Below, piece by piece: positions 1 through 9,024 of a stretch of DNA of 64,000 nucleotides. The stretch is from assembly GCF_002872475.1 (NCBI RefSeq), contig NZ_CP025682.1:1054001-1118000 (forward strand), read 5' to 3'. Within the stretch, counting starts at the first letter, position 1, and the number at the start of each line of letters is the position of its first letter. The notes beneath the pieces were generated by a model. The model saw only the letters and a program-made list of their open reading frames with translations, did no database searches and was not told the origin of the DNA. Both the position numbers and the translations under genes were made by a program. The DNA comes from Pseudazoarcus pumilus. Its GTDB lineage: Bacteria; Pseudomonadota; Gammaproteobacteria; Burkholderiales; Rhodocyclaceae.

Positions 1-1246
1 CGAGGCCAGCCGCGACTGGGGCGGCGCCCTGGGTCTGCCGCGGCTGCTGGCCGATGCGATCGGCTATGCGCAGGACGGCATCCCGGTGACCAGCAGCCAG
101 CACGCGAGCACCACTGCCAAGTTCGACGAACTGCACGCCCAGCCCGGCTTCGCCGAGACCTACCTGGTCGACGGGACGGCCCCGCCCGAGGGTAGCGTGT
201 TCCGTCAGCCGCGCATGGCGGCAACCCTGCAGCGGCTTGCCGACGCGGGGCTGCGCGACTTCTACGAAGGCGAACTGGCACGGCGTATCGCGGCCGATCT
301 GCAGGCGCTGGGCAGTCCGGTGACGGGGGGCGATCTGGCGCGACACCACGCGCAACTGAAGACGCCGGTGGCGCTCGAGCACTCCTGCGGCAGGGTCTAC
401 AACATGACGCCGCCGACGCAGGGCGTGATCTCGCTGGCGATTCTCGGGATCATGGACCGGCTCGGCATCGATCGTCTCGATCCGATGTCGGCCGACTACA
501 TCCATCTGGTGGTCGAGGCGACCAAGCAGGCCTTCCTGGTGCGCGACCGTCACGTCACCGATCCGGCGTGGATGAAGGTCGATGCGCAGTCGTTGCTCGA
601 TCCGGCCGCGCTCGATGCGATGGCCGCCGAAGTCGATCGCGCCAAGGCATTGTCCTGGGGCGGATCGACCGATCCGGGCGACACCATCTGGATGGGCGTG
701 ATCGACGGCGAGGGCCGGGCCGTGTCCTTCATCCAGAGCATCTACCATGAGTTCGGCAGCGGCATCGTGCTGCCCGACACCGGCATCAACTGGCAGAACC
801 GCGGCTGCAGCTTCTCGCTCGAGGCCGATGCGCTCAACGCGCTGGAGCCCGGTCGCAAGCCCTTCCATACCCTCAACCCGGCGCTGGCCGTGCTCGATGA
901 CGGACGCACCATGGTGTACGGGACGATGGGCGGTGACGGCCAGCCGCAGACCCAGGCGGCGGTGTTCACGCGCTATGTGCAGATGGGCGTGGGGTTGCAA
1001 GAGGCCGTGAGCGCGCCGCGCTGGCTGCTGGGGCGCACCTGGGGCAGCATGTCCGAGTCGCTCAAGATCGAGTCGCGCTTCGCGCCGACGGTGGCCGAGG
1101 ACTTGCGTCGACGTGGTCACGTGGTCGACGTGGTCGGAGCCTTCGACGAGACCGTAGGGCACGCCGGGGCGTTGGTGCGCCACGCCAGCGGGATGATGGA
1201 AGGCGGTTACGACCCGCGCAGCGACGGAGCGGTGGCCGGCTTCTGA
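1..1246 (+). CDS. Gamma-glutamyltransferase family protein (YwrD-like), 5' end missing
   Basis: The reading frame is open from base 2, so only the C-terminal part (about 414 residues) of an Ntn-hydrolase of the gamma-glutamyltransferase family is present. The autoprocessing nucleophile is probably the Thr coded at 683-685 in a D-T-I-W-M-G-V context; canonical enzymes have T-T-H-x-S-V there. The motifs W-Q-N-R-G, H-T-L-N-P-A, M-G-G-D-G-Q-P-Q, P-R-W-L-L-G-R-T-W-G and D-P-R-S-D-G-A follow, which I associate with the YwrD-like branch rather than periplasmic glutathione-degrading Ggt. Residues that hold the gamma-glutamyl group in E. coli Ggt (the L-N-T-T-F segment) are replaced by I-Y-H-E-F, so the substrate may differ. 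An internal GTG at 86 is not the real start. Confidence 0.85.
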   Translation, partial: EASRDWGGALGLPRLLADAIGYAQDGIPVTSSQHASTTAKFDELHAQPGFAETYLVDGTAPPEGSVFRQPRMAATLQRLADAGLRDFYEGELARRIAADLQALGSPVTGGDLARHHAQLKTPVALEHSCGRVYNMTPPTQGVISLAILGIMDRLGIDRLDPMSADYIHLVVEATKQAFLVRDRHVTDPAWMKVDAQSLLDPAALDAMAAEVDRAKALSWGGSTDPGDTIWMGVIDGEGRAVSFIQSIYHEFGSGIVLPDTGINWQNRGCSFSLEADALNALEPGRKPFHTLNPALAVLDDGRTMVYGTMGGDGQPQTQAAVFTRYVQMGVGLQEAVSAPRWLLGRTWGSMSESLKIESRFAPTVAEDLRRRGHVVDVVGAFDETVGHAGALVRHASGMMEGGYDPRSDGAVAGF

Positions 1247-1420
1247 ATCGCGCGAAGTGGTTCTTGCGGCCACGCCTTGAGCGCATCGCAGTAGAAGCCG
1301 GGTGGCGCGCCGGGGGCATCGATGATGAACCCGGTGGAGAGCGCCTGGGCGTCGCGCCCACGCAAAGATCAGGTCGCTGCCCGATGGCTGCGGCATGACG
1401 AGTCCCTCGCAGTGGGCACC

Positions 1421-1452
1421 ATAAAAAACGGGCCGCCAATGGGCGGCCCGTT
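1421..1452 (-). terminator. Intrinsic terminator of rne
   Basis: On the minus strand an 11-bp perfect stem (AACGGGCCGCC / GGCGGCCCGTT, 1427-1437 with 1442-1452) with a 4-nt loop is followed by a run of T (1421-1428 read in reverse). It lies 24 bp after the rne stop codon. The stretch 1247-1420 between it and the upstream gene holds no gene I can support. Confidence 0.85.
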
Positions 1453-1475
1453 CGTCGTTCGCCCCGCCACGGGGC

Positions 1476-4475
1476 TTACTTGTTCTGCGTCTCGACCTGT
1501 TGCAGCGACTCTTCAGCCACCGGCTGCGGGCGACGCGGACGACGTCCCAGCGGGGTTTCGGTGCGCGTCTGCGCGCCGTTGGACGGCGTCACGTCGGAGC
1601 GCGTCTCGATCAGCACCAGACCGGCCTCGGCCAGCGGCTTGGCCATGTCGATGGGGGCTTCCGACTTGTCCTCGCGCACGGGGGGCGCGCTCTCGATTGC
1701 CGGTGCAGCTTCGCTCGCCATCTCTGCCACGGGCTCGCGCTCGGCCTCGGGCGCTTGCGCTACAGTCGTTTGCGCGGTGTCGACCGGAACCTCTTGGGCC
1801 GCGCTCGGCTCGGCTTCGACCGGCTCGACTTCGGCAGGCTCGGCTTCGGCAGGCTCGGCTTCGGCAGGCTCGGCTTCGGCAGGCTCGGCGGCGTTGCGGG
1901 CGTACGCCTGTTCCTCGGCCGGGGGCTGCGTTTGCACTGCGTCGGCGCGCTCGTCAGCGACGGGCGAGTCATCGGCGCGTGCTTGCGCGGCGGGCGTCTC
2001 GGTGGCGACGGTCTCGGACACATCGGCGTGCCCGGCCGCGGATTGCGCGGCCGATTTTCCGGGTTCGGCCTGCCGCTCGGCTTCGCGATCAGGCGAGGCA
2101 GCGGTTTCAGGCGCGGGCTCGGCCACGGTCAGGGCGGGCTCTTGCGTTGCTGCGGCTTCGCTGGTCGCAGCACTCGCCACAGCATCCGCACCGTAGGCGA
2201 CGTCGTCCTCGGTCTGCTCGACGTTGCTGTCGCTGCCCGCCTCGGCTCGATCGGCTCCGCCGCGACCGCGACGACCGCGGCGACGGCGACGACGCGGTGC
2301 ACCCGTGTCGGCGTTTTCACCGTTGTCGCTGCCAGCATGCTTGTCCTCGGCGGTCTTGGTCGTGTCCGCCGTGTCGGCAGCGGCTACGCTGACGCGCTCT
2401 TCGACCGCTTGCGCCTCGGTCGGCGCTTCGGTCGGTCTGGGTTCATTGCGCGAACTGCGGCCGCGTCGACGGTTGCCGCCGTTGCCCGAGTCCGAAGCGT
2501 CGGACACTTCGCGCTGCTCGGCCGGTTCGGCACGCCGGCCGCGTCCGCGTCCGTTCTGGCCGTCGTCCTGGCGCTCTTCGCGCTGCGCGTCGCGGCGACC
2601 ACGTCCGCCGCGACGGCCATCACCGCGATCTCCGCGTTCACTTCGCTCCCCGCGTTCGCCACGACGGCCATCCTGGCCGCGGCGCGGTTTCTCGGTGACC
2701 GCGGGAACGGGTTCTTCCTTTTCGACGACCGGGGTGGGCGTACGCCGCAGCCAGCCGAACAGGCGGTCGATCAGCCCCTTGTCGTTGCCGGCTTCGGACG
2801 TTGCCACGCTTGCTGCCTTGACCTCGGTGGCGACTTCCGCCTGAGGTGCCGGGGCGCTGGGCGCGGGCTGGGAGGGCGAGATGCCTTTCACGACCGCCTC
2901 GGCACGGGCCGGCCTGGCGTTGGCTTCGCCAGGCAGGCGGGCCTCGTCGGGCGGGGGCTCGGCGACCATCTGGTAGCTTGCGAGCGCGATGTCCTCGACG
3001 TCGAGCTGGTCGTGGCGCAGTCGGATGATCTCGAACTGCGGCGTCTCCATGTGCCGGTTGGGCACGACGATGAGCTGGATGCGATGACGCAGTTCGATGC
3101 GCGCCACGTCGGTGCGCTTCTCGTTGAGCAGGAAGGTCGCGACGTCCACCGGCACCTGCAGGTGCACCGCGCCGGTGTTTTCCTTCATCGCTTCCTCTTC
3201 GAGGATGCGCAGGATGTGCAACGCGGACGATTCGGTATTGCGGATGTGGCCGGTGCCGTGACAGCGCGGGCAGGGCTCGTAGCTGGATTCGGACAGGGCC
3301 GGGCGCAGGCGCTGGCGCGACAACTCGAGCAGGCCGAAGCGGCTGATCTTGCTGGTCTGCACGCGCGCGCGGTCATGGTGCAGGGCCTCGCGCAGGCGGT
3401 TCTCGACGTCGCGCTGGTTCTTCGCCGACTCCATGTCGATGAAGTCGATCACGATGAGGCCGCCGAGGTCGCGCAGGCGCAGCTGGCGGGCGATCTCGTC
3501 AGCCGCCTCGCAGTTGGTGCGCAGCGCGGTTTCCTCGATGTCCGAGCCCTTGGTGGAGCGGCCCGAGTTGACGTCGACCGAAACCAGCGCCTCGGTGTGG
3601 TCGATGACCACCGCGCCGCCTGAGGGCAGGGTGACCTGGCGCGCGTAGGCCGATTCGATCTGGTGTTCGATCTGGAAGCGCGAGAACAGCGGCACATCGT
3701 CGCTGTAGCGCTTCACCTTGACCACGTTGTCCGGCATCACGTGGGCCATGAACTGGCGCGCCTGCTCGAACACGTCGTCGGTGTCGATCAGGATCTCGCC
3801 GATGTCCGGCTGGAAGTAGTCGCGGATCGCGCGGATCACGAGGCTGCCTTCCTGGTAGATCAGGAAGGCGCCGCTCTGCGAGGTCGCCGCGCCTGCGATC
3901 GCCTGCCACAGCTGCAGCAGGTAGTTCAGATCCCACTGCAGTTCTTCGGCGGTGCGGCCGATCGCCGCGGTGCGCGCGATCAGGCTCATGCCGGCGGGGA
4001 CTTCGAGCTGGTCCATGACGTCGCGCAACTCGGCGCGCTCGTCGCCCTCGACGCGGCGCGAAACGCCGCCACCGCGCGGGTTGTTGGGCATCAGGACGAG
4101 GTAGCGGCCGGCCAGCGAGATATAGGTGGTGAGCGCCGCGCCCTTGTTGCCGCGCTCGTCCTTCTCGACCTGGACGATCAGTTCCTGGCCGACGGAGAGC
4201 ACGTCCTGGATTCTCGCCTTGCCGCCTTCACCGTTGTTGGAGAAATAGCTGCGGGCGATTTCCTTGAACGGCAGGAAACCGTGACGCTCGGAACCGTAAT
4301 CGACGAAGGCGGCCTCGAGGCTGGGCTCGAGGCGGGTGATCACCGCCTTGTAGATATTGCTCTTGCGTTCTTCCTTGGCGGCCGATTCGATGTCGAGGTC
4401 GATCAGTTTCTGACCATCGACGATCGCGACGCGGAGTTCCTCGGCCTGCGTCGCATTGAACAACATGCGCTTCAT
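1476..4475 (-). CDS. rne: Ribonuclease E
   Basis: Endoribonuclease that starts mRNA decay and processes rRNA and tRNA precursors, and scaffolds the degradosome. The 999-aa protein has an N-terminal catalytic half (about 1-500): an S1 domain (about 38-118), the Mg-binding aspartates in D-V-N-S-G-R-S-T (near 300) and I-D-F-I-D-M (near 345), and the Zn-link C-P-R-C (near 401). The C-terminal half is low complexity: Arg/Gly-rich RNA-binding segments and a long acidic Ala/Glu/Pro tail with an E-P-A-E-A repeat. The start is the ATG at 4475, preceded by GGGAG; an in-frame upstream ATG at 4502 adds nine residues that do not fit the family. It is divergent from rluC, as in E. coli, with a long leader that could serve autoregulation (known in E. 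coli, inferred here). Confidence 0.97.
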   Translation of the reverse strand: MKRMLFNATQAEELRVAIVDGQKLIDLDIESAAKEERKSNIYKAVITRLEPSLEAAFVDYGSERHGFLPFKEIARSYFSNNGEGGKARIQDVLSVGQELIVQVEKDERGNKGAALTTYISLAGRYLVLMPNNPRGGGVSRRVEGDERAELRDVMDQLEVPAGMSLIARTAAIGRTAEELQWDLNYLLQLWQAIAGAATSQSGAFLIYQEGSLVIRAIRDYFQPDIGEILIDTDDVFEQARQFMAHVMPDNVVKVKRYSDDVPLFSRFQIEHQIESAYARQVTLPSGGAVVIDHTEALVSVDVNSGRSTKGSDIEETALRTNCEAADEIARQLRLRDLGGLIVIDFIDMESAKNQRDVENRLREALHHDRARVQTSKISRFGLLELSRQRLRPALSESSYEPCPRCHGTGHIRNTESSALHILRILEEEAMKENTGAVHLQVPVDVATFLLNEKRTDVARIELRHRIQLIVVPNRHMETPQFEIIRLRHDQLDVEDIALASYQMVAEPPPDEARLPGEANARPARAEAVVKGISPSQPAPSAPAPQAEVATEVKAASVATSEAGNDKGLIDRLFGWLRRTPTPVVEKEEPVPAVTEKPRRGQDGRRGERGERSERGDRGDGRRGGRGRRDAQREERQDDGQNGRGRGRRAEPAEQREVSDASDSGNGGNRRRGRSSRNEPRPTEAPTEAQAVEERVSVAAADTADTTKTAEDKHAGSDNGENADTGAPRRRRRRGRRGRGGADRAEAGSDSNVEQTEDDVAYGADAVASAATSEAAATQEPALTVAEPAPETAASPDREAERQAEPGKSAAQSAAGHADVSETVATETPAAQARADDSPVADERADAVQTQPPAEEQAYARNAAEPAEAEPAEAEPAEAEPAEVEPVEAEPSAAQEVPVDTAQTTVAQAPEAEREPVAEMASEAAPAIESAPPVREDKSEAPIDMAKPLAEAGLVLIETRSDVTPSNGAQTRTETPLGRRPRRPQPVAEESLQQVETQNK
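1831..1890 (-). repeat. 15-bp tandem repeat in the rne C-terminal tail
   Basis: Four head-to-tail copies of TCGGCAGGCTCGGCT (plus-strand reading); the last differs at one base, and a more diverged copy precedes at 1816-1830. The period is a multiple of three, and the array encodes repeated E-P-A-E-A pentapeptides in the disordered tail of RNase E. Copy-number changes would alter tail length without shifting frame. Confidence 0.9.
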
Positions 4476-4940
4476 TTGTTTCGTGCTCCCGCGCGAACAC
4501 ACGGGCAGGACGAACGGCGCGCACCATCGTGCTTACAGGCTCAGTTGCGGACTGTGTTGGCTTCTTTCATCCGATTGGTCATGGGCTGTGATGGGTCGGC
4601 TGGTCGTTTCATGGATTCCCGCCTCTCGCCGGAATCCTAGATCCTGCGTATGTTTTGCGCGTCTGGGTCTAAGGACTCGATCCATTGGATCGAAGTATGT
4701 CGCTTGGGGTACCATCGGCGCCTTTCACTGCGCCCGGGGTACCGGAGCGTCCGGGAGCTCTCCGCAGGGAGCGTGTCCCAATGGGCTCTTGGCGGGCATT
4801 TCGTCGCCTTCGGGTGACGGAAGCCGGGTGCCATGACCGGAACGTTCAGCGCGAAGTATATTGGTGAATCCGGTTGAGCGCAAAATTCTGATGGACGATG
4901 CCGGTGGCACGCCTGCGTGCATGCTGCATCGCGCAAGTCG
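4476..4940. promoter_or_regulatory. Divergent leader region between rne and rluC
   Basis: About 465 bp without a convincing gene. It holds an 8-bp perfect inverted repeat with a 1-nt centre (TCGATCCA-T-TGGATCGA, 4677-4693), an inverted repeat GGATTCC...GGAATCC (4613-4619 with 4631-4637) and two direct copies of GGGGTACC about 29 bp apart near 4707 and 4736. If rne transcription starts far upstream, as in E. coli, this would be a structured 5' leader. That is inference; I see no family-defining RNA motif and no strong promoter. Confidence 0.45.
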
Positions 4941-5897
4941 ATGACAACTTCTCCTTTCTCCGCCTCGGCTCCGGCTGTAGTGCGTGTGCGCATCGACGAG
5001 GCCGATGCCGGCCAGCGCATCGACAACTACCTGTTGCGCGTGTGCAAGGGCGTGCCCAAGAGCCACGTCTATCGCATCCTGCGCAGCGGCGAGGTGCGCG
5101 TGAACGGCGGGCGTATCGCGCCGACCTACCGGCTCGCGCTTGGCGACGAACTGCGCATTCCGCCGATGCGCATCGCGCAGAAGGCGTCGAGCGCGCCGGT
5201 TCCGGCTGGTGCGGCCTTGCCGGTGATCTTCGAGGACGACGCCCTGGTGGTCATCGACAAGCCGCCGGGCAAGGCCGTGCATGGCGGCAGCGGGATCAGC
5301 CACGGTGTCATCGAGCAGTTGCGCGCGCAGCGTCCCGAGGCGCGCATGCTCGAGCTGGCCCACCGGCTCGACCGCGAGACCTCGGGTCTGCTGATCGTCG
5401 CCAAGAAGCGCTCGGCGCTCAAGGTGTTGCACGACATGCAGCGCGCGGGCGAGATCGAGAAGCACTACTTCACGCTGGTCGCCGGTGCCTGGCGCAACCG
5501 GTTGCAGCACATCAGGCTGCCGCTGTTCAAGTATCTGGCCGCTGACGGTGAGCGGCGCGTGCGTGTCTCCGACGAAGGCAAGAGCGCGCATTCCATCGTG
5601 CGCCTGCTGCGCCGGGTCGGCGAGTTCAGTCTGCTCGAGGTCGAACTCAAGACCGGTCGCACACACCAGATCCGCGTGCATCTGTCGCATCTGGGCTATC
5701 CGCTGGCCGGCGACGACAAATATGGCGACTTCGCGCTCAACAAGCGACTGACCGCTACCGGGCTCAAGCGCATGTTCCTGCACGCGGCGCGCCTGCGCTT
5801 CGTCCATCCCTTGTCCGGCGAGACGCTGGATCTGGAATCCCCGCTGCCGCCGGATCTGTCGCAGTTTCTCTCGTCGCTGGAGGGTGGTCGCGCATGA
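4941..5897 (+). CDS. rluC: 23S rRNA pseudouridine synthase RluC
   Basis: Converts specific 23S rRNA uridines (positions 955, 2504 and 2580 in E. coli) to pseudouridine. An N-terminal S4 RNA-binding domain (about 22-80) is followed by the RluA-type catalytic domain with H-R-L-D-R-E-T-S-G (catalytic Asp near residue 143), then G-R-T-H-Q-I-R-V-H-L and G-D-D-K-Y-G. The length of 318 aa from the ATG at 4941 matches the family; an in-frame GTG at 4917 would add eight residues. Neither start has a strong ribosome-binding site. Position next to rne supports RluC over RluD. Its stop overlaps the start of the next gene (ATGA), suggesting coupled translation. Confidence 0.93.
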   Translation: MTTSPFSASAPAVVRVRIDEADAGQRIDNYLLRVCKGVPKSHVYRILRSGEVRVNGGRIAPTYRLALGDELRIPPMRIAQKASSAPVPAGAALPVIFEDDALVVIDKPPGKAVHGGSGISHGVIEQLRAQRPEARMLELAHRLDRETSGLLIVAKKRSALKVLHDMQRAGEIEKHYFTLVAGAWRNRLQHIRLPLFKYLAADGERRVRVSDEGKSAHSIVRLLRRVGEFSLLEVELKTGRTHQIRVHLSHLGYPLAGDDKYGDFALNKRLTATGLKRMFLHAARLRFVHPLSGETLDLESPLPPDLSQFLSSLEGGRA

Positions 5898-6550
5898 CGC
5901 ATCGCTTTGAACTGCTCGTATTCGACTGGGATGGCACGCTGATGGATTCGGCCGCGGCGATCGTGCGCGCGATCCAGGCCTCGTGCCGCGACCTCGGCCT
6001 GCCTGAGCCGACGGACGCGCGCGCACGTCACGTCATCGGTCTGGGTCTGCAGGAGGCGTTGTCGTACGCGGTGCCGGAGCTCGCTCCGCACGCCTATCCG
6101 GACATGGTCGAGCGCTATCGTCATCACTACCTGTCGGCCGATCACGCCCTGGAGCTTTTTCCCGGCTCCTACGAGCTGGTCGAATCGCTGGCAGGCTCGG
6201 GGCGATTGCTCGGCGTGGCCACCGGCAAGAGCCGCAAGGGACTCGATCGTGCGCTCGCGGCAAGTCGTCTGGGACCGTTCTTCCACGCCACGCGCTGCGC
6301 CGACGAGTGCTTTTCCAAGCCGCATCCGCAAATGCTGGACGAACTCATGGATACCTTCGGCGTGGTGCGCGAGCGCACGCTGATGATCGGCGACACCACG
6401 CATGATTTGGACATGGCTCGCAATGCCGGTGTCGCGGCCGTCGCCGTGGGCTTCGGTGCGCATCCGCGCCTGGCGCTGGAGCGGGCGAGCCCGCTGGCGC
6501 TGGTGGACTCGACGGCCGAGCTGGCCGCCTGGATCGAGAAAAACGCCTGA
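5894..6550 (+). CDS. HAD-family hydrolase, phosphoglycolate phosphatase-like
   Basis: Haloacid dehalogenase superfamily, subfamily IA. Motif I is D-W-D-G-T (nucleophile D11, general acid D13), motif II the V-A-T-G-K-S region, and motif III/IV G-D-T-T-H-D-L-D-M-A. A helical cap lies between motifs I and II, as in Gph. The protein of 218 aa starts inside the rluC stop codon, so the two form an operon. Relatives beside rluC are often annotated as phosphoglycolate phosphatase, but the substrate cannot be read from the sequence. Confidence 0.85.
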   Translation: MTHRFELLVFDWDGTLMDSAAAIVRAIQASCRDLGLPEPTDARARHVIGLGLQEALSYAVPELAPHAYPDMVERYRHHYLSADHALELFPGSYELVESLAGSGRLLGVATGKSRKGLDRALAASRLGPFFHATRCADECFSKPHPQMLDELMDTFGVVRERTLMIGDTTHDLDMARNAGVAAVAVGFGAHPRLALERASPLALVDSTAELAAWIEKNA

Positions 6551-6560
6551 GGGCGCAGGC

Positions 6561-7136
6561 TCAGGGCAGTTCGACGCCTTCGGCGCGCAGCATGCGCGAG
6601 AGCGCGATCAGGGGCAGGCCGATGAGCGCGGTCGGGTCGTCGCCGGAGAGGGCGTCGAGCAGGGTGATGCCCAGACCCTCGGACTTGGCGCTGCCGGCGC
6701 AGTCGAGCGGCATTTCCTTGGCCACGTAGCGCACGATCTCGGCCTCGGACAGGGTGCGAAAGCGCACGCGGGTGGGCACGCGCTCGACGCGCTGGCGGCC
6801 GGTGGCGGTATTCACGAGCGCCAGCGCGGTATGGAAGACCACGGTCTGCCCGCTCATGCGGCGCAGTTGTTCGTGGGCGCGCTCGACCGTGCCGGGCTTG
6901 CCGAAGACTTCTTCGCCGATGTGGGCGACCTGGTCGCTGCCGATCACCAGTGCGTCGTCCTGGCGTGCGGCGACCGCCAGCGCCTTCTCCAGCGCGAGAC
7001 GGTCGGCCAGTGCATCCGGCGCTTCGCCGGGGCGTGGGGTCTCGTCGACCTCGGGTCGGACTGTCTCGAACGGGATGTGCAGACGCTCGAGCAACATGCG
7101 GCGATAGGTGGAGGTCGAGGCGAGGACGAGCTTCAT
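6561..7136 (-). CDS. Maf-family nucleotide pyrophosphatase (YceF-type)
   Basis: Maf/HAM1-fold house-cleaning pyrophosphatase of 191 aa. Visible motifs are the N-terminal L-A-S-T-S-T-Y-R substrate loop, E-K-A-L-A, the S-D-Q-V catalytic segment (Asp near 69) and the K-S-E-G-L-G-I region. The motif set fits the YceF subgroup, which hydrolyses 7-methyl-GTP in E. coli, rather than the dTTP/UTP-type YhdE. It converges on the HAD gene with a 10-bp gap and is divergent from yceD-rpmF, where E. coli also places yceF. Confidence 0.9.
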   Translation of the reverse strand: MKLVLASTSTYRRMLLERLHIPFETVRPEVDETPRPGEAPDALADRLALEKALAVAARQDDALVIGSDQVAHIGEEVFGKPGTVERAHEQLRRMSGQTVVFHTALALVNTATGRQRVERVPTRVRFRTLSEAEIVRYVAKEMPLDCAGSAKSEGLGITLLDALSGDDPTALIGLPLIALSRMLRAEGVELP

Positions 7137-7157
7137 CGAAAAAACCGCTTGCGGTGC

Positions 7158-7186
7158 TTTGATTTGAAAGGGCGGGATGATAACAT
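7158..7186 (+). promoter_or_regulatory. Candidate sigma70 promoter for yceD-rpmF
   Basis: TTGATT (7159-7164), a 16-bp spacer and TAACAT (7181-7186), placed just before the yceD start in the gap with divergent maf. Motif match only. Confidence 0.4.
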
Positions 7187-7195
7187 CGCGCTCTT

Positions 7196-7699
7196 ATGTC
7201 GCGACGTCGCGTAATATCCGATCCGATGCGTTTCGCGCGCGACGAGCAAGTGGCGCGGGGGCGCACTGCGCTGGCCGAGTTGCCGCGCCTTGCCGATCTG
7301 CTCGCCGAGCCCGATGGTGAGATCGAGTGGTCGCTGCAGGGTGTGTATGGCATCGATCGCCGGCCCATGCTGCGCTTGAGCATGCGCGCCGAGCCGGTGC
7401 TGCGTTGCCAGCGCTGCCTGAACGCGATGAGGCATGTTCTCGAACGTGTTTCGCTGCTGCGCCTGGTGCGGCCGGGTACTCCGATCGGTGACGAGGAACT
7501 TGAGATCGACGAGTTCGATACGGTCGAGGTCGGGCCGGATCTCGACGTGATCGCCCTGATCGAGGACGAGCTCGTGCTGGCCCTGCCGATCGCGCCCCGA
7601 CATGAGCAATGCGAGCCGCCGCAGCCTGCGGGCGGTTCACAAAAGAAGTCGCCGTTCGATGTCCTCGCAAACCTGCGAGGGTCGGGCAGGCTGCAATAA
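7196..7699 (+). CDS. yceD: YceD/DUF177 family protein, 23S rRNA accumulation protein
   Basis: Protein of 167 aa from the DUF177 family, which almost always lies immediately before rpmF, as here. E. coli YceD and its plant homologue are linked to 23S rRNA accumulation; the mechanism is not established. A Cys pair C-Q-R-C (C71, C74) may bind metal. The C-terminus is basic and ends in the family signature S-P-F-D-V-L-A-N-L. The start ATG lies at the end of the maf/yceD gap, and the first ten residues could be trimmed to the second Met. Confidence 0.88.
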   Translation: MSRRRVISDPMRFARDEQVARGRTALAELPRLADLLAEPDGEIEWSLQGVYGIDRRPMLRLSMRAEPVLRCQRCLNAMRHVLERVSLLRLVRPGTPIGDEELEIDEFDTVEVGPDLDVIALIEDELVLALPIAPRHEQCEPPQPAGGSQKKSPFDVLANLRGSGRLQ

Positions 7700-7743
7700 C
7701 TGCAACAAGCAGGGCAATACAGCCCAGTCATCAGGAGTCTTTC

Positions 7744-7923
7744 ATGGCCGTTCAACAGAACAAGAAATCGCCGTCCAAGCGCGGCATGCACCGGGCCCAC
7801 GATGCCCTGTCCGCGCCGCCGCTGGCGGTCGAGTCGACGACCGGTGAAGTGCATCTGCGTCACCACATCAGCCCGAGCGGTTTCTACCGCGGTCGCAAGG
7901 TCGTCAAGACCAAGGGCGAATAA
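7744..7923 (+). CDS. rpmF: 50S ribosomal protein L32
   Basis: Small basic 59-aa protein starting M-A-V-Q-Q-N-K-K-S and containing K-R-G-M-H-R-A-H-D and [11 protein letters not shown], the L32 signature. An AGGAGT ribosome-binding site precedes the ATG at 7744. The reading frame stays open upstream of this ATG, but the conserved N-terminus fixes the start. It lacks the Zn-binding cysteines found in some L32 forms. Confidence 0.97.
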   Translation: MAVQQNKKSPSKRGMHRAHDALSAPPLAVESTTGEVHLRHHISPSGFYRGRKVVKTKGE

Positions 7924-7937
7924 GCTGGCACGGGTCG

Positions 7938-7973
7938 AACGGCGCAGCGCCTCGCGCGACTGCGCCGTTTTCT
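7938..7973 (+). terminator. Terminator-like hairpin after rpmF
   Basis: AACGGCGCAG (7938-7947) pairs perfectly with CTGCGCCGTT (7960-7969) across a 12-nt loop and is followed by TTCTT. It sits between rpmF and plsX and may limit read-through into the lipid genes. Confidence 0.6.
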
Positions 7974-8004
7974 TGTCCACCGTCGGAAATTCCGGGACAG
8001 ACGC

Positions 8005-9024
8005 ATGGATGTCACCGTAGCGATCGACTGCATGGGTGGTGATCACGGCGCCGTCGTGACGGTGCCTGCCACACGCGGCTTCCTGCGCAGCCACCCGCGG
8101 GCGAAGGCCGTACTGGTCGGGCGCCCCGAGGCGCTCGAACAGGCGAAGGGCGAGTTCGGCGACGAGTTCGGCGATCGCTTGAACTTCCAGGTCGCCGCGG
8201 AGGTCGTCGACATGGACGAGTCCCCCGTCAGCGCGATGAAGAACAAGAAGGACTCGTCGATGCGCGTAGCCATCGAACTGGTCAAATCGGGGCGCGCCGA
8301 TGCGGCGGTATCGGCCGGCAATACCGGCGCGCTGATGGCCATTTCGCGCTTCGTGCTCAAGATGCTGCCCGACATCGACCGCCCGGCGATCGCCTCGGCG
8401 CTGCCCACCATGAAGGGCAGGAGCTACGTGCTCGATCTGGGCGCCAACGTCGATTGCTCGGCCGCGCATCTGCTGCAGTTCGGCGTGATGGGCGCGATGC
8501 TGGTGGCGGCGATCGAACACACCGATCGCCCGACCGTGGGCCTGCTCAACATCGGCGAGGAGGCGATCAAGGGCAACGAGGTGGTCAAGCAGGCCGGTGA
8601 GCTGCTTCGCGCGAGCGGCCTGAACTTCGTCGGCAACGTCGAGGGCGACGACATCTACAAGGGCGCGAGCGACGTCGTCGTGTGCGACGGTTTCGTCGGC
8701 AACGTCGCGCTCAAGACCTCCGAAGGCCTGGCGCAGATGCTGGCAAGCTTCCTGCGCGAGGAATTCGGCCGCGGCCTGCTGTCGAAATGCGCTGCGCTCG
8801 TCGCCCTGCCCGTACTCAAGCGCTTCAAGCGCAGGGTCGATCATCGAATCTACAATGGAGCGGTGCTGCTCGGCCTGCGCGGCGTGGTCGTCAAGAGCCA
8901 CGGCTCGGCCGACGCCTTCGCCTTCGAGCAGGCGATTTACCGCGCGGCCGAGGCCGCTTCCAATCAGCTCATCGAACGCATCGGGGAACGCATGGCCGCC
9001 ATGGATGGAGTACAGCAGGCATGA
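8005..9024 (+). CDS. plsX: Phosphate acyltransferase PlsX
   Basis: Makes acyl-phosphate from acyl-ACP and orthophosphate, the first step of the PlsX/PlsY route to phosphatidic acid; peripheral on the inner membrane. The 339-aa length is typical. Family motifs are D-C-M-G-G-D-H-G (about 8-15), the K-K-D-S-S-M-R substrate segment, [15 protein letters not shown] and C-D-G-F-V-G-N-V. It opens the rpmF-plsX-fab cluster typical of proteobacteria, and its stop overlaps the fabH start (ATGA). Confidence 0.96.
   Translation: MDVTVAIDCMGGDHGAVVTVPATRGFLRSHPRAKAVLVGRPEALEQAKGEFGDEFGDRLNFQVAAEVVDMDESPVSAMKNKKDSSMRVAIELVKSGRADAAVSAGNTGALMAISRFVLKMLPDIDRPAIASALPTMKGRSYVLDLGANVDCSAAHLLQFGVMGAMLVAAIEHTDRPTVGLLNIGEEAIKGNEVVKQAGELLRASGLNFVGNVEGDDIYKGASDVVVCDGFVGNVALKTSEGLAQMLASFLREEFGRGLLSKCAALVALPVLKRFKRRVDHRIYNGAVLLGLRGVVVKSHGSADAFAFEQAIYRAAEAASNQLIERIGERMAAMDGVQQA

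Noticed and set aside
1247-1420. A possible degraded gene on the minus strand between the Ggt homologue and rne.
   Set aside because: Short stretches look protein-like in two frames, but there is no start, no motif and no continuous frame; not supportable.
1500-3623. A 707-codon open frame antisense to rne.
   Set aside because: It is rich in Arg, Gly and Leu, lacks family motifs, and mirrors rne codon structure in a GC-rich genome. The rne protein is unambiguous.
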